Source: Opitutia bacterium UBA4506
GTDB lineage: Bacteria > Verrucomicrobiota > Verrucomicrobiia > Opitutales > Puniceicoccaceae
Direction of reading: 5' to 3'
DNA length: 64,000 nt
Assembly (NCBI GenBank): GCA_002388665.1
Contig: DGMY01000044.1
Coordinates: forward strand, 1-64,000
Shown here: piece by piece, positions 9,855-19,200 of the stretch
How positions within the stretch are numbered: the stretch's first letter is position 1
Layout: each line of letters begins with the position of its first letter
Program-made: the position numbers and the translations under genes
Notes under the pieces: generated by a model
What the model was told of the DNA's origin: nothing
What the model saw: the letters and a program-made list of their open reading frames with translations, nothing else
Databases searched by the model: none

Positions 9855-11420
9855 CTATTCGTCCTGCAGGGACCGAAGGGTTTCGGAGAAACTGCAGGCG
9901 AGACGCTGATAAGCATCGGATGCAGACTCATCGGGTGTTCGGCGAGATCCGGCGACTGGAGCGCACAAGATCTCTTTGAGCGTACCCGCGTCTCCGCCGA
10001 GGGCTTGGGCCGCCCGCAAAATTCCGCCAAGAGCGACTGAGTTTGTTGAAGAGAGGCGCTCGACGGGAAGTCCGAAAACATCTGCGACTGTTTGGGCGAT
10101 TCCATCGTTCGTTGACGCGCCTCCCGTGAGAAGGATCTGCTTCGGGGTGAGCTCCATCCATTGGGTCTGGAGCTTCATATTGATGAACTGGCCTTCGAGG
10201 CAGGCGCGAATGTATTTGGCTGCAGAGGGGTTCTGAACAAATTCCGGTGAGCCGAAGAGAATGGTTTTTTGGAGATCGATGCGCGGTGAGATCTCGGGAC
10301 CGAAGAAGGGGATCATCCCATCGCCGTCATTTCCCAGAGGAGTTGCCTGCAGGTGTTCTGCATCAAAGGCAGTCCAGTCCACGCCGAGGTGTTCCTTCAC
10401 TCGCTCCCGCGCGAGAGAGCCGTTGCGAAAACAGACGAGACTCATAAATCCGCCGGAAGGATTGCCGAACACGTGCCCGTATCCATTGGGGTCGGTTGTC
10501 GGCTTGGTCATCGCTGCGAAAAGTGTGTCGCTGGTCCCCAGACTGATTACCAGAGTGCCCGGTTCTCCGGCGCCCATACCGATCAGACTGCTGGGATTGT
10601 CTCCTGTAAAGGCGATGACCTCTGCGTTGCTGTGGAAGCCGTATCGCTTCTGGAAATACAAAGAAACGGTCCCTAGAGAAGTCGATGAAGCCTCGATTGA
10701 AGGCAGTTTGGAGTTCAGGTCGGGAGCTGTCGCTTCGACGAGTCCAGGATCCCACTCAAACGAGTCCAGGTTCATCAGGTTCATTCCCGCGGCATCGCCA
10801 TGATCGATCGGAGCATCACTGCCGGAAAGAATGGAAGCGAGAAATGAACTCACCAAGTGGATTCGTGCTGTTTTGGCGTAGGAAGCCTTGTGGTCCTTGG
10901 AGAACTTGCGAATCTGCGGACCACTGAATCGTTCAATCGGGATGGAGCCGGACGTTTCGCATACCCTGAGATCGCCTCCCATGGACCGGGAGATCTCGCG
11001 ACATTCATCGCCTGTGGACACATCCATCCAGATCGGTGCGACATCGCGAGCCAGGCAAGGCTTGATCTGGTTGGATAGAGCTTGCGAGGGGTCGAGGGCC
11101 TTGATTTTGGTGAACCAAAGATCACTGAGATAGACCGTACCGTGCTGTTGTCCCGCTCCGGAGATCCCTCTGACTCCAGAGAAATCGACCCCATTGCTGC
11201 GCATCCGTTCGAGGCAGAGGTCGAGTGCGTCGAGCCACATGAGTGGGTCGGAGACTACTTCTCCTTCGGCTGTGTTTTGAACGAAGCCCTTCGGAGCGTT
11301 GTAGTCGGGAAGATCGAGGCCGAAATTGACAGACTCCTCGGCAGTCACCTGCCCGGAGTCGTCCACGAGGATGGCCGACAGGCTTTGAGTGGAAGCGTCG
11401 AACGCGAGCCAAGTGCTCAT
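9855..11420 (-). CDS. xylB: FGGY-family xylulokinase
   Basis: The 521-residue kinase probably phosphorylates D-xylulose to xylulose-5-phosphate. FGGY motifs are visible: the N-terminal phosphate loop LAFDASTQSLSAIL, GAGQQHGTVYL near 85-95, the catalytic region TGDNPSSLIGMGAGEPGTLVISLGTSDT and the C-terminal ADP-binding LLTGGASTNDGIAQTVADVFG. Its ATG at 11420-11418 overlaps the xylA stop as TAATG, so translation is probably coupled. Substrate is inferred from the xylA partner; the sequence alone cannot separate xylulose from other pentulose kinases. Confidence 0.88.
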   Translation of the reverse strand: MSTWLAFDASTQSLSAILVDDSGQVTAEESVNFGLDLPDYNAPKGFVQNTAEGEVVSDPLMWLDALDLCLERMRSNGVDFSGVRGISGAGQQHGTVYLSDLWFTKIKALDPSQALSNQIKPCLARDVAPIWMDVSTGDECREISRSMGGDLRVCETSGSIPIERFSGPQIRKFSKDHKASYAKTARIHLVSSFLASILSGSDAPIDHGDAAGMNLMNLDSFEWDPGLVEATAPDLNSKLPSIEASSTSLGTVSLYFQKRYGFHSNAEVIAFTGDNPSSLIGMGAGEPGTLVISLGTSDTLFAAMTKPTTDPNGYGHVFGNPSGGFMSLVCFRNGSLARERVKEHLGVDWTAFDAEHLQATPLGNDGDGMIPFFGPEISPRIDLQKTILFGSPEFVQNPSAAKYIRACLEGQFINMKLQTQWMELTPKQILLTGGASTNDGIAQTVADVFGLPVERLSSTNSVALGGILRAAQALGGDAGTLKEILCAPVAGSRRTPDESASDAYQRLACSFSETLRSLQDE

Positions 11421-12727
11421 TAAATGAATTCGTTGATAAGGTTCTCGAGATACTCCTGCCGCCCGGACTTGACCTGGGGCTCGCCGCCAGCGAGGGCGAT
11501 CGCTTCCAGCTCTTCGAAACTGGTCATTCCGGTCTCAATCTTCGCTCCGAATCCATTGTTGAAGCTTGCATATCGATCTTGGACAAAATCTGCGAGTCTC
11601 CCGTCGGCACGGATGGCCGCCGCGATCTTCAGTCCCCGTGCGAACGTATCCATTCCTCCAATATGGGCATGGATCAGATCGATAGGTTCGTGAGATTCGC
11701 GTCGACGCTTCGCGTCAAAATTGAGTCCGCCGGTAGTGAAGCCCCCCATACCAAGCACGACGAGCATGACCTGCGTCGTTCCATAAATATCGGTCGGGAA
11801 TTGGTCTGTGTCCCAGCCCAGGAGAGTGTCGCCCCGGTTCGCGTCGATGCTGCCGAGGAGGCCGGCATTCGCCGCAACGGTCAACTCATGTTCCATCGTG
11901 TGCCCGGCGAGAGTGGCGTGGTTGGTTTCGATATTGAGTTTGAATCGATCGGTTAGGTTGTATTCACGAAGGAAGTTCAAGCAAGCTGCGGCATCGGAAT
12001 CGTATTGATGAGTCGATGGCTCGCGCGGTTTGGGTTCGATGTAGAATGGGCCCGTGTAACCGATCTTATCGGCGTGCTCGATCGCCATGTGCAGGAAAGT
12101 GGCCAAGTGATCGAGCTCCCGCTTCATGTTGGTGTTGAGCAGGGTCGAGTAGCCCTCACGACCGCCCCAGAATGTGTAGCCGAGACCATCGAGAGCGTTT
12201 GTGCATTCGAGTGCCTTTTTGACCTGTGCCGCCGCGTAGGCGTAGACCCGTGCGTCGGGGCTGGTGGCAGCGCCCTGGGAGTAGCGGGGATGGGTAAACA
12301 AGCACGCTGTCCCCCATAGTAATTTCTTCCCGCTCTCTTCCTGTTTTGTTTTAAGTTTCGCAACGACCTGATCGAGCGCGTCGTTGCTGGCTGCGAGATC
12401 GTTGAGCTCGGGAGCAATATCCCGATCGTGCCAGCAATAGTAATCGATGTCCATCTTCTCCAGGAACTCGAAGAACACATCGACGCGAGCCAAAGCGTTC
12501 TCTACGGAGTTCGATCCGTCGTCCCAGGGCATCTGAGCGGTACCATCGCCGAACGGGTCACCGAGAGTGTTGCGCATCACATGCCAGTAGGGGGCGGCAA
12601 ATCGGAGGTGCTCCCTCATCGTCTTGCCCTCGACCACCTCGTCGGGGTTGTAGTGCTTGAAGGCGAGGGGATTGCGGGATTTGGGTCCGTCGAACTGAAT
12701 CTTTGAGGTAGGGAAGTATTCTTTCAT
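11420..12727 (-). CDS. xylA: Xylose isomerase
   Basis: The 435-residue enzyme converts D-xylose to D-xylulose in the cytoplasm. The active-site His region YYCWHDRDIAPE, the metal-binding IEPKPREPSTHQYD with KLNIETNHATLAGHTMEHEL, and DANRGDTLLGWDTDQFPT are all intact. The length (about 435) fits the long (class II) xylose isomerases. It is the first gene of xylA-xylB and is divergent from an AraC-type regulator. A candidate promoter and a 21-bp-spaced direct repeat lie in the short gap upstream, suggesting xylose-dependent activation. Confidence 0.96.
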   Translation of the reverse strand: MKEYFPTSKIQFDGPKSRNPLAFKHYNPDEVVEGKTMREHLRFAAPYWHVMRNTLGDPFGDGTAQMPWDDGSNSVENALARVDVFFEFLEKMDIDYYCWHDRDIAPELNDLAASNDALDQVVAKLKTKQEESGKKLLWGTACLFTHPRYSQGAATSPDARVYAYAAAQVKKALECTNALDGLGYTFWGGREGYSTLLNTNMKRELDHLATFLHMAIEHADKIGYTGPFYIEPKPREPSTHQYDSDAAACLNFLREYNLTDRFKLNIETNHATLAGHTMEHELTVAANAGLLGSIDANRGDTLLGWDTDQFPTDIYGTTQVMLVVLGMGGFTTGGLNFDAKRRRESHEPIDLIHAHIGGMDTFARGLKIAAAIRADGRLADFVQDRYASFNNGFGAKIETGMTSFEELEAIALAGGEPQVKSGRQEYLENLINEFI

Positions 12728-12747
12728 GAGGTTTTATTGTTGGGCTC

Positions 12748-12776
12748 AGGATACCGGAAAAACGTGTCGCAGAGAA
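12748..12776 (-). promoter_or_regulatory. Candidate xylA promoter
   Basis: On the minus strand TTCTCT (12776-12771) is separated by 17 bp from TATCCT (12753-12748), with xylA starting at 12727. The boxes are weak, as expected for an activator-dependent promoter. The proximal half of the direct repeat at 12784-12810 ends about 8 bp upstream of the -35 box. Confidence 0.4.
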
Positions 12777-12783
12777 CCGCATA

Positions 12784-12810
12784 TTGCGTAATACTTTTTT
12801 CGATTTGCGT
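12784..12810. promoter_or_regulatory. Candidate XylR operator: direct repeats 21 bp apart
   Basis: TTGCGT occurs at 12784-12789 and again at 12805-12810, exactly 21 bp apart, in the longer context TTGCGTnA. Two half-sites in direct repeat at 21 bp (two helical turns) are how AraC and XylR bind. The site lies between xylA and the XylR-type gene and upstream of the xylA promoter candidate. It also argues that the regulator starts at the ATG at 12814 or 12817 and not at the in-frame TTG at 12784. Confidence 0.5.
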
Positions 12811-12813
12811 CAG

Positions 12814-13965
12814 ATGATGAAGAATGGAAAAGGGTCACGCCGTGTGGCGATTGTGATGTCAGAGGAGTTTGTTCGCCGGCTCTCTCCCTCGTTGTCCCAT
12901 TTCGTAAGAAGGCAGCTGGATTTTCGCATATTGTCGATTCGGCGGAGTCGTAGTGAACTGCGGAACGCCTTGAAGGAGATGGATCCGATCGGATTGGTGA
13001 CGGAGTGGTTGCCGGGGATTACGGATTTCTTGATCGGATTGGGCTATCCTACGGTGATCGCGGATTCGGATGCGCCGTTTGCGACCGGAGCAGTTGTGGA
13101 TGTTGATGATTGGGAAGTGGGAAGAGAGGCGGCTCGCTACTTCCTTCGAAGTGGGCACAAGCGATTTGGATTTCTAGGGAACTTGTTTCCGTACTCGGAA
13201 CAGCGCCGGGCTGGATTTTTCGAAATCATCGAGGAAGAGGGGTATTCGGTGAACTGCTTTGTGGAGGAGGAGCCAATTGGAAAGGGCTATTTCGAAGATG
13301 TGTGGGAGCCCCGCGAGGACCTGTTGCGCTGGTTGGAGGCCCTCCCGAAGCCCACTGCCGTTTTTGCGGCGCATGATCCCCTTGGACGGATCCTCTGTGA
13401 AGCGTGTCGGGAGTTGGGGGTGAGGGTCCCGGACGATCTGGCAGTGGTGGGGGCAAACGACGATCCGCTGATCTGTGATCTGAGCTTTCCATCACTCTCG
13501 AGTGTGAGGATTCCCTGGGATCGGATCGGGATCGCGGTGGGGGAGGCCATCAACCGACTGCTCGAGGGGCAGTCTGGACTACAAGCCATATCAATCGCCC
13601 CTGGAGGGGTGCAGGTCCGCCAGTCCAGCGACACCTTTCAAGTCGATGACCCTCTCCTGCGGCGAGCCTACGTGTGGTTGAACCAACACCATCGGGAGCC
13701 GATTGGAATCGCGGATCTCTGCTCGTCCTTGCGGATATCGCGTCGAACCTTGGAACGGAAGTTTGGGGAGTTTTTCCGCAAGACACCCTACCAGGCGCTG
13801 TCTGAAATGAGAGTGGAAACGGCCCGTCGCTTATTAGTGGAGACGAATGAGCCCATGCCGTTGGTCGCAGAGTTGGCGGGATTTGGAGATGCAGAGCGGC
13901 TATCCGTTGTATTTCGCCGTGTTACGGGGCGAAGACCCTCCGATTTTCGAAACCGGACAGGGTAG
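12814..13965 (+). CDS. xylR: XylR-type AraC-family transcriptional activator
   Basis: The roughly 383-residue protein joins a LacI/periplasmic-binding-like sensor domain (about 10-270; VVDVDDWEVGREAARYFL, VVGANDDPLICDLSFPSLSSVRIPW) to a C-terminal AraC double helix-turn-helix (about 280-380; IADLCSSLRISRRTLERKF and AELAGFGDAERLSVVFRRVTG). This is the layout of E. coli XylR, which binds xylose and turns on xylAB. It is divergent from xylA and only 86 bp away. The frame extends to a TTG at 12784, but that codon lies inside the proposed operator, so an ATG at 12814 or 12817 is preferred. The ligand is inferred from context. Confidence 0.88.
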   Translation: MMKNGKGSRRVAIVMSEEFVRRLSPSLSHFVRRQLDFRILSIRRSRSELRNALKEMDPIGLVTEWLPGITDFLIGLGYPTVIADSDAPFATGAVVDVDDWEVGREAARYFLRSGHKRFGFLGNLFPYSEQRRAGFFEIIEEEGYSVNCFVEEEPIGKGYFEDVWEPREDLLRWLEALPKPTAVFAAHDPLGRILCEACRELGVRVPDDLAVVGANDDPLICDLSFPSLSSVRIPWDRIGIAVGEAINRLLEGQSGLQAISIAPGGVQVRQSSDTFQVDDPLLRRAYVWLNQHHREPIGIADLCSSLRISRRTLERKFGEFFRKTPYQALSEMRVETARRLLVETNEPMPLVAELAGFGDAERLSVVFRRVTGRRPSDFRNRTG

Positions 13966-13973
13966 TGGAAGTT

Positions 13974-15632
13974 CTAGCGGTCTCGCCGACTTTTCCGGAG
14001 GATGGAGATCACCAAGTAAAACCCGAGACAGCCTGAGGCCATGAAGCCGATCATCCCAATGGCGGGATAGCCCCAGAGAAACGGGCGAACCCCTGTGGTG
14101 ATAATTAGGGACGAGCCGATAATCAGCGCGGCAGTGACGACGCCGACCGTCAATCGATTCATCGCATTGCGAAACGTGTCCTGAAGACCATCGATTCCGG
14201 TGTGATGAAGCTTGATTTGGACGTCTTCTTCTTCGAAACGGCGGATGAGGCGTTGGAAATCACTGGGGATCTCCTGAAGGCTCTTCATCGCGCGGAGGAT
14301 CGGCCAGAAATTATGGCGAAAGAGGTTTTTGGGACTCCATCGCTCCCGGTTGAGCTTAATTAAGTAGGGGCGGGCGCAGGCTTGAATATCGAAGTCCGGG
14401 TCGAGGCCTTTTGCTGTCTCTTCCACGCAAAGAATCGCCTTTGCGAGGAGGGCGTAGTCCGGCGGGACATCGATACCATTGATCCCGAATGTGTGAATGA
14501 GCTCCAGCCCCATTGTCCCGATCTTCGTTCCAGACGGGCCGACCTGGGTATTGCGGTTGAGAAGGAGAGTGACGTCCTGCTCAATCTTTCTGCGATTGAT
14601 CGGGCGGTTGCTAGTGGAGATTCTCTCTGCGGTGTCTACGACCTTGTCGGGGTTTCTCGAAGTGATCCCGGCGAAGAGATCGGCGAGATTGAACCGCATA
14701 TTGCGGGTGATCTGCCCGACCTGTCCCCAGTCGAGAAGACAGATTCGATTGTCTGGAGTGACCAGCATATTGCCGCTATGTGGGTCCGAGTGGAAGAAGC
14801 CGGCGACAACGATTTGGTGGAAGACGCTCTCGCCCCCAATCTTGGCCAAATCACGGGCATTCTCGGTGCCGGATGGAATCTCATCGGGAGCACAGCCCTC
14901 GACCCATTCGGTAATCAAGAGTCGGCGGGTCGTATATTTATCGAAAACCTCGGGAGCGAAAACCCGCTCGGGGTTTTCGTTCATCATTTGAAACGTAGCG
15001 GCGTTGCGGGCCTCGTTTCGGAAATCGAGCTCTTCCTTCACCCGATCGTATGCCTGGTCGACCAGCGCGGGTAGATTGTAGGGACGCATCCCCTCGAAAC
15101 GCTGATGAATCTGGCGGGCGAACCAGCCGATGATCTCAAAATCGGCATTGATCGTTTTTGCGACATCCGCACGTTGGACTTTCACGCAAACCCAGCGGCC
15201 ATTCTCGATGAGCTTGGCTTTGTAGACCTGCCCGAGAGAACCGGAGGCGACGGGGGCATCGGGGAAGTTTTCGAAAACATTGTCCAGCGGTTCCCCAAGC
15301 TCTTTCAGGAGGATCGGCTGGATCTTCTTGAACGGCTGTGGCTCGACGTGACTGCGAAGCTTCTTGAGCTCAGTGAGAAGAGGCTGGGGCAGTTTGTCCG
15401 GGCGGGTGCCGGCGATCTGGCCGAATTTGACGAAAGTCGGGCCGAGTTCCTCCAGCGCATTGCGAATGCGTTCGAACGTGGAAAGGTGCGCAACCTTGTC
15501 GCGGACCAAGTTCTTGAGAAGAAACTGAGGTGTATCGAGTTGGAGGAGGAGATCTTCAAATCCCCACCGACCGAGAATCGCGATAATTTCGGGAGCGCGT
15601 ACCGCGTTGGTCAAAAAGTGAAAAGGCTTCAC
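13974..15632 (-). CDS. ABC1/UbiB-family atypical kinase
   Basis: The 552-residue protein has the UbiB/ABC1 signature FVKFGQIAGTRPDKLP (KxGQ-type motif, about 69-84), the Ala-rich-loop equivalent ASGSLGQVYKA, a catalytic-loop region FHSDPHSGNMLV and the metal-binding LLDWGQVG (DFG equivalent with Trp). Two hydrophobic segments close the C-terminus (LTVGVVTAALIIGSSLII and AIGMIGFMASGCLGFYLVI). Family members act in ubiquinone or other isoprenoid-lipid metabolism at the membrane. No ubi gene is nearby. The next gene on the same strand upstream is a small phasin-like protein, a pairing worth noting. It converges with xylR, with 8 bp between stops. Confidence 0.88.
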   Translation of the reverse strand: MKPFHFLTNAVRAPEIIAILGRWGFEDLLLQLDTPQFLLKNLVRDKVAHLSTFERIRNALEELGPTFVKFGQIAGTRPDKLPQPLLTELKKLRSHVEPQPFKKIQPILLKELGEPLDNVFENFPDAPVASGSLGQVYKAKLIENGRWVCVKVQRADVAKTINADFEIIGWFARQIHQRFEGMRPYNLPALVDQAYDRVKEELDFRNEARNAATFQMMNENPERVFAPEVFDKYTTRRLLITEWVEGCAPDEIPSGTENARDLAKIGGESVFHQIVVAGFFHSDPHSGNMLVTPDNRICLLDWGQVGQITRNMRFNLADLFAGITSRNPDKVVDTAERISTSNRPINRRKIEQDVTLLLNRNTQVGPSGTKIGTMGLELIHTFGINGIDVPPDYALLAKAILCVEETAKGLDPDFDIQACARPYLIKLNRERWSPKNLFRHNFWPILRAMKSLQEIPSDFQRLIRRFEEEDVQIKLHHTGIDGLQDTFRNAMNRLTVGVVTAALIIGSSLIITTGVRPFLWGYPAIGMIGFMASGCLGFYLVISILRKSRRDR

Positions 15633-15743
15633 AAGAGAATGGCATTCGATGGATCCGTGAATGCGTCGGACCGAGCAGGCCGACCCTCACACAGGGACGA
15701 AACGTGTCGCTTCACTCGGGAGATCAGGAATCCGCTGGATCGA

Positions 15744-16067
15744 CTAGGAGTTCTCGCCGTCGTTGGGGAACTCGCGGTGCCAGCGGCCTTCCAGCTCACG
15801 GATCCGCTTCTCGAGGGACTCGATTTGGTCCTGGGTAGCGACCTTTGCGCGGTTGAGCATGTCGGTGAAGAGCCTGGAGGCTTCGTTGCGAGCCTGTTCG
15901 GTCTCTTTTTCACCCGCCTCAATGATCTTGTTGCTGAGATCTTTGGCCTCATCGGCAGTCATCTTGCCCTTTTCGACCATATCTTGAAGCGATTTCTCAA
16001 CTTTCTCTTTCGTAACCACGGCTGCACCGACGCCGGCGAACATTGCTTTCTTAACGAGATCGATCAT
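15744..16067 (-). CDS. Small phasin-like coiled-coil protein
   Basis: The 107-residue protein begins with a short hydrophobic segment (MIDLVKKAMFAGVGAAVV) and continues as one long charged helix with heptad character (KEKVEKSLQDMVEKGKMTADEAKDL through IESLEKRIREL). This resembles polyhydroxyalkanoate granule-associated (PhaI/PhaF) and phasin-superfamily proteins. No PHA synthase is in the window, so a storage-granule role is unproven. The ATG at 16067 is preferred over an in-frame start 12 codons upstream because it gives the typical N-terminus. It lies 111 bp upstream of the UbiB-like gene and is probably co-transcribed with it. Confidence 0.65.
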   Translation of the reverse strand: MIDLVKKAMFAGVGAAVVTKEKVEKSLQDMVEKGKMTADEAKDLSNKIIEAGEKETEQARNEASRLFTDMLNRAKVATQDQIESLEKRIRELEGRWHREFPNDGENS

Positions 16068-16158
16068 GGGGTCGCAGTCTAGGGATTCTCGGGTCGAGGA
16101 CAATGGAAATCGAATCGCTTGGGTCCCCGGGGTAAGGAATTCTTTTTTGGAAAAGGGT

Positions 16159-17163
16159 CTATCCGAAGATCAAGTTGACGACAGCGAGGGCCAGGAGAAT
16201 GCGGTACCAGGCAAATACTGCTAGCCCGTGGCGAGTGAGATAGCTCACGAGCCACTTGACGGAAAGGGCGGCGAAGACGGTTGCGACAAGGATGCCGACG
16301 ACTACCGGGCCGAGATCGAGTGACTGGAGCATCCATTGGCCCTCATTGACAGCTTTGTATCCGGATGCGGCCGACAGGGTAATCAGGCCGAGCAGGAAAC
16401 TAAACTCCGCTGATCGCGCTGGGGAAAGCCCGGCCAGATAGCCTCCGACGATGGTCATCATGGACCGACTGGTTCCGGGCCACATGGCGACGCACTGGAG
16501 GAGCCCGATCATCAGGCAGCGGGCTACGGAGAGTTCGTGGAGATCGGGACCGTCGGTGGCATTCACTCTTCCACGGCGGGCGCGCCACTTCTCTACGGCG
16601 AGCATGAGGAAGGCTCCGATGACCAAGGCGTTGATGACTGGAAGCGGACCGAACAGATGCCGGTCAATGAAGTCTTCCAGGAGCAGGCCGAGAACCGCTG
16701 CTGGAAGGAACGCCGCGGCCAGATTGCGCAGCAGGAGAAGGCCATTTCGGCTCTTCCCGAAGATTCCCGCAATAATATCGCAGATTCTCCGTCGGTAGAT
16801 GAGGAGAACCGCGAGGATCGCGCCCCCCTGAATGATGATGGCGTAGGCGTTGGCTGCTTCCTTTAGAGTGCGAGGCGCTTCGCCGGAGGAGAGGTCCTGT
16901 GCCTCGATCGGACGGTCACTATCCAGTCCCAGAAATTGGTTTGTGAGAATGAGGTGACCGGTACTGGAGACAGGGAGATACTCGGTGAGGCCCTCGACGA
17001 TACCCAGAATGACTGCGTCGGTGTAGGTGAGTCTAGCGGGTCGCTCGCACAGTTCTTCTGCCTCATCGCCAAAGGAGGACGCTGGAAGAGCGAAAGTCAG
17101 TGCGAAGAGCGCCAAACTCAACCTGCAGCGCATCCGGCGCCAGTACGAGGTGGATGATTTCAC
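16159..17163 (-). CDS. uppP: Undecaprenyl-diphosphatase
   Basis: The 334-residue membrane enzyme dephosphorylates undecaprenyl diphosphate, recycling the lipid carrier of peptidoglycan synthesis. The two family motifs are present: GIVEGLTEYLPVSSTGH (E-rich motif, about 54-70) and WPGTSRSMMTIVGGYLAGL (PGTSRS motif). Several hydrophobic spans follow. At 334 residues it is longer than usual (about 265-275): a signal-like N-terminus (residues about 1-32, ALFALTFALPASSFG) and a charged pre-sequence come before the first conserved helix, plus an insertion with RPIEAQDLSSGEAPRTLKEA. Start choice may account for part of the extension. Confidence 0.93.
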   Translation of the reverse strand: MKSSTSYWRRMRCRLSLALFALTFALPASSFGDEAEELCERPARLTYTDAVILGIVEGLTEYLPVSSTGHLILTNQFLGLDSDRPIEAQDLSSGEAPRTLKEAANAYAIIIQGGAILAVLLIYRRRICDIIAGIFGKSRNGLLLLRNLAAAFLPAAVLGLLLEDFIDRHLFGPLPVINALVIGAFLMLAVEKWRARRGRVNATDGPDLHELSVARCLMIGLLQCVAMWPGTSRSMMTIVGGYLAGLSPARSAEFSFLLGLITLSAASGYKAVNEGQWMLQSLDLGPVVVGILVATVFAALSVKWLVSYLTRHGLAVFAWYRILLALAVVNLIFG

Positions 17164-17178
17164 AGAATTCTCAAGCGA

Positions 17179-19200
17179 TCAGAGCCAGTAGTCGAAGTCT
17201 TCCTCGTGCCTCTGCTTCCGGAAAATGCGGAAAATGTGTGCAGGGCACACGTGAGGGTTGAGTTTGATAAAGTTGCGCGGACCATTCCAGAGGTAGTTCG
17301 CCCGTGGCATATCGCCGTCGGGGTCGGGGAGAAGGTCTTGAACCAGGAACGGGTGGCTCGCATCGATGCCATAATCCTCTACCGGCAGATTGATCCATCC
17401 CGCTTGCTCATTGTACGGATCGAGATTGACGACCGTGAGGATGATATCGAGCGCGCTGGGATCGTGTTTGATATAGGCAATGAGTTGCGGGTTGTCGGTT
17501 TCGATAAATCGAATGTTGAACGTACGCTGGAGAGCGGCGTGGTCGCGCCGGATGTGATTGAGGCGTCGAATGATGGCGCGAAGATTGCCCGGTGCTGCCA
17601 AGTCCCAGTCCTTGATCTCGTACTTCTCGGAGTAGTTGTATTCTTCCTTTCCGGGGAAGGCCTCATGGACGCACTGCTCATAGGCTGGACCGTACATGCC
17701 GTAGTTGGAGGACAATGTGGCGGCGAGGATGAGGCGTTGAAGGAACGCAGGACGCCCGCCGTACTGAAGTACCTCGGGAAGAATGTCCGGGGTATTGGGC
17801 CAAAAATTGGGCCAGAAGATCAACTGTCGCTCGGGATCACAGAGCTCGTTCATATAGCTCTCGATCTCCTCCTTGGTGTTGCGCCACGTGAAATAAGTAT
17901 ATCCCTGTGTGAATCCGGATTTGCCCAGACGGTATTTTAGCTTTGGACGAGTGAACGCCTCTGCCAGGAACAGGACATCCGGGTACTGGGTTTTGATTTC
18001 ACGGATCGCCCAGCGCCAGAACTCGAAGGGTTTGGTATGGGGGTTGTCGATACGGAAAATTCGCACCCCACACTCGATCCAATAGACCAGAACGGATTTG
18101 AGTTCTTCCCAGAGCTCCCGCCACGTCTCACATTCGAAATCGAACGGGATGATATCCTCGTATCGCTTCGGTGGATTTTCGGCAAACTGTACCGTGCCAT
18201 CGGGGCGCCATTTGAACCATTCGGGATGTTCTTTTACGTAAGGATGGTCGGGGGAGCACTGGAAGGCGATGTCCATGGCGACCTCCATGCCGAGTTCGCC
18301 GGACTTCCAAATGAAATCGCGAAAGCTCTTCAGTGAGCCCAGTGCGGGGTGAATTTCCTTGTGCCCTCCTTTTTCGGATCCGATGGCCCATGGGCTCCCC
18401 ACGTCTGTAGGTGTCGCTTCGAGGGAATTGTTTTTGCCCTTTCGATGGGTGCGGCCAATCGGATGGATCGGCGGAAGGTAGACCACGTTGAAGCCGAGTG
18501 AGGCGACCTGCTCCAGCATGGACTGCGCCTCGTCGAAGGTACCGTGCTGACCGGGTGTTCTGGCCCACGACCGCGGGAAAAATTCATACCAGGAACTGAA
18601 GCATGCTCGTTTGCGTTCAACCCAAATCTCTTGGGAGGGAAGGAGGGTTTGGTTGGATCGATCGGAGCTTCGGCGGGCCAGCTCAGTCAATTCTTCGCTG
18701 AGCAAGACATGGATCTTTTCCCCCATTGGCACTCCCGGCTCTCTGAGCAGTACAGCCATTTGCTGGAGGGCCTCGCGGTCATTGGCGGAGGCGCGGGTCT
18801 GCAAGTCGTCGATCAGCTCTGTGCCGATATCCAGCTCGACGTTGATCCCTTGGGCAGATTCCACCTTCTTGCGAAATCCCTTTTGCCAACTGAAAAAATG
18901 GTCGATCCAAGCGGCGACGGTGAACTCGTGAATTCCAATCTCTTCGAGAAATATGCGGACTGTCCAATTGTCGTTGGGGCCGACCGCGAGCGGAGTTTCT
19001 TTCCATTCGCCGGCTCCGATCTTCCGATGGAGAAGAAGGGCCTGAATCGAATCATGGCCGTCGGCAAAAATGTGGGCAGAGACATCGATAGGCTCCCCGA
19101 TTACACTTTTGACGGGGAAGAGCCCTTGATCGGATGCGGGTTTGAGATTCTCAATGATTACCCGGCACGGGCCGGAGGCGAGAGGGTCGATAGGTGTCAT
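17179..19200 (-). CDS. glgE: Alpha-1,4-glucan:maltose-1-phosphate maltosyltransferase
   Basis: The 673-residue GH13 enzyme extends alpha-1,4-glucan from maltose-1-phosphate. The N-terminal GlgE-specific domain starts CRVIIENLKPASDQGLFPVK. The catalytic barrel shows VVYLPPIHPIGR, FQCSPDHPYVKEHPEWF, the nucleophile region IFRIDNPHTKPF and the acid/base region FLAEAFTRP; NFWPNTPDI follows. The C-terminal beta domain is complete. Its start overlaps the stop of the upstream glycogen synthase by ATGA, so the two are translationally coupled. No TreS or maltokinase is in the window, so the donor is probably supplied by the neighbour acting as GlgM. Confidence 0.93.
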   Translation of the reverse strand: MTPIDPLASGPCRVIIENLKPASDQGLFPVKSVIGEPIDVSAHIFADGHDSIQALLLHRKIGAGEWKETPLAVGPNDNWTVRIFLEEIGIHEFTVAAWIDHFFSWQKGFRKKVESAQGINVELDIGTELIDDLQTRASANDREALQQMAVLLREPGVPMGEKIHVLLSEELTELARRSSDRSNQTLLPSQEIWVERKRACFSSWYEFFPRSWARTPGQHGTFDEAQSMLEQVASLGFNVVYLPPIHPIGRTHRKGKNNSLEATPTDVGSPWAIGSEKGGHKEIHPALGSLKSFRDFIWKSGELGMEVAMDIAFQCSPDHPYVKEHPEWFKWRPDGTVQFAENPPKRYEDIIPFDFECETWRELWEELKSVLVYWIECGVRIFRIDNPHTKPFEFWRWAIREIKTQYPDVLFLAEAFTRPKLKYRLGKSGFTQGYTYFTWRNTKEEIESYMNELCDPERQLIFWPNFWPNTPDILPEVLQYGGRPAFLQRLILAATLSSNYGMYGPAYEQCVHEAFPGKEEYNYSEKYEIKDWDLAAPGNLRAIIRRLNHIRRDHAALQRTFNIRFIETDNPQLIAYIKHDPSALDIILTVVNLDPYNEQAGWINLPVEDYGIDASHPFLVQDLLPDPDGDMPRANYLWNGPRNFIKLNPHVCPAHIFRIFRKQRHEEDFDYWL

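Noticed and set aside
15105..16082. 325-codon plus-strand frame opposite the ABC1 kinase and phasin-like genes
   Set aside because: It spans two genes with strong family motifs on the other strand and shows no protein-like features.
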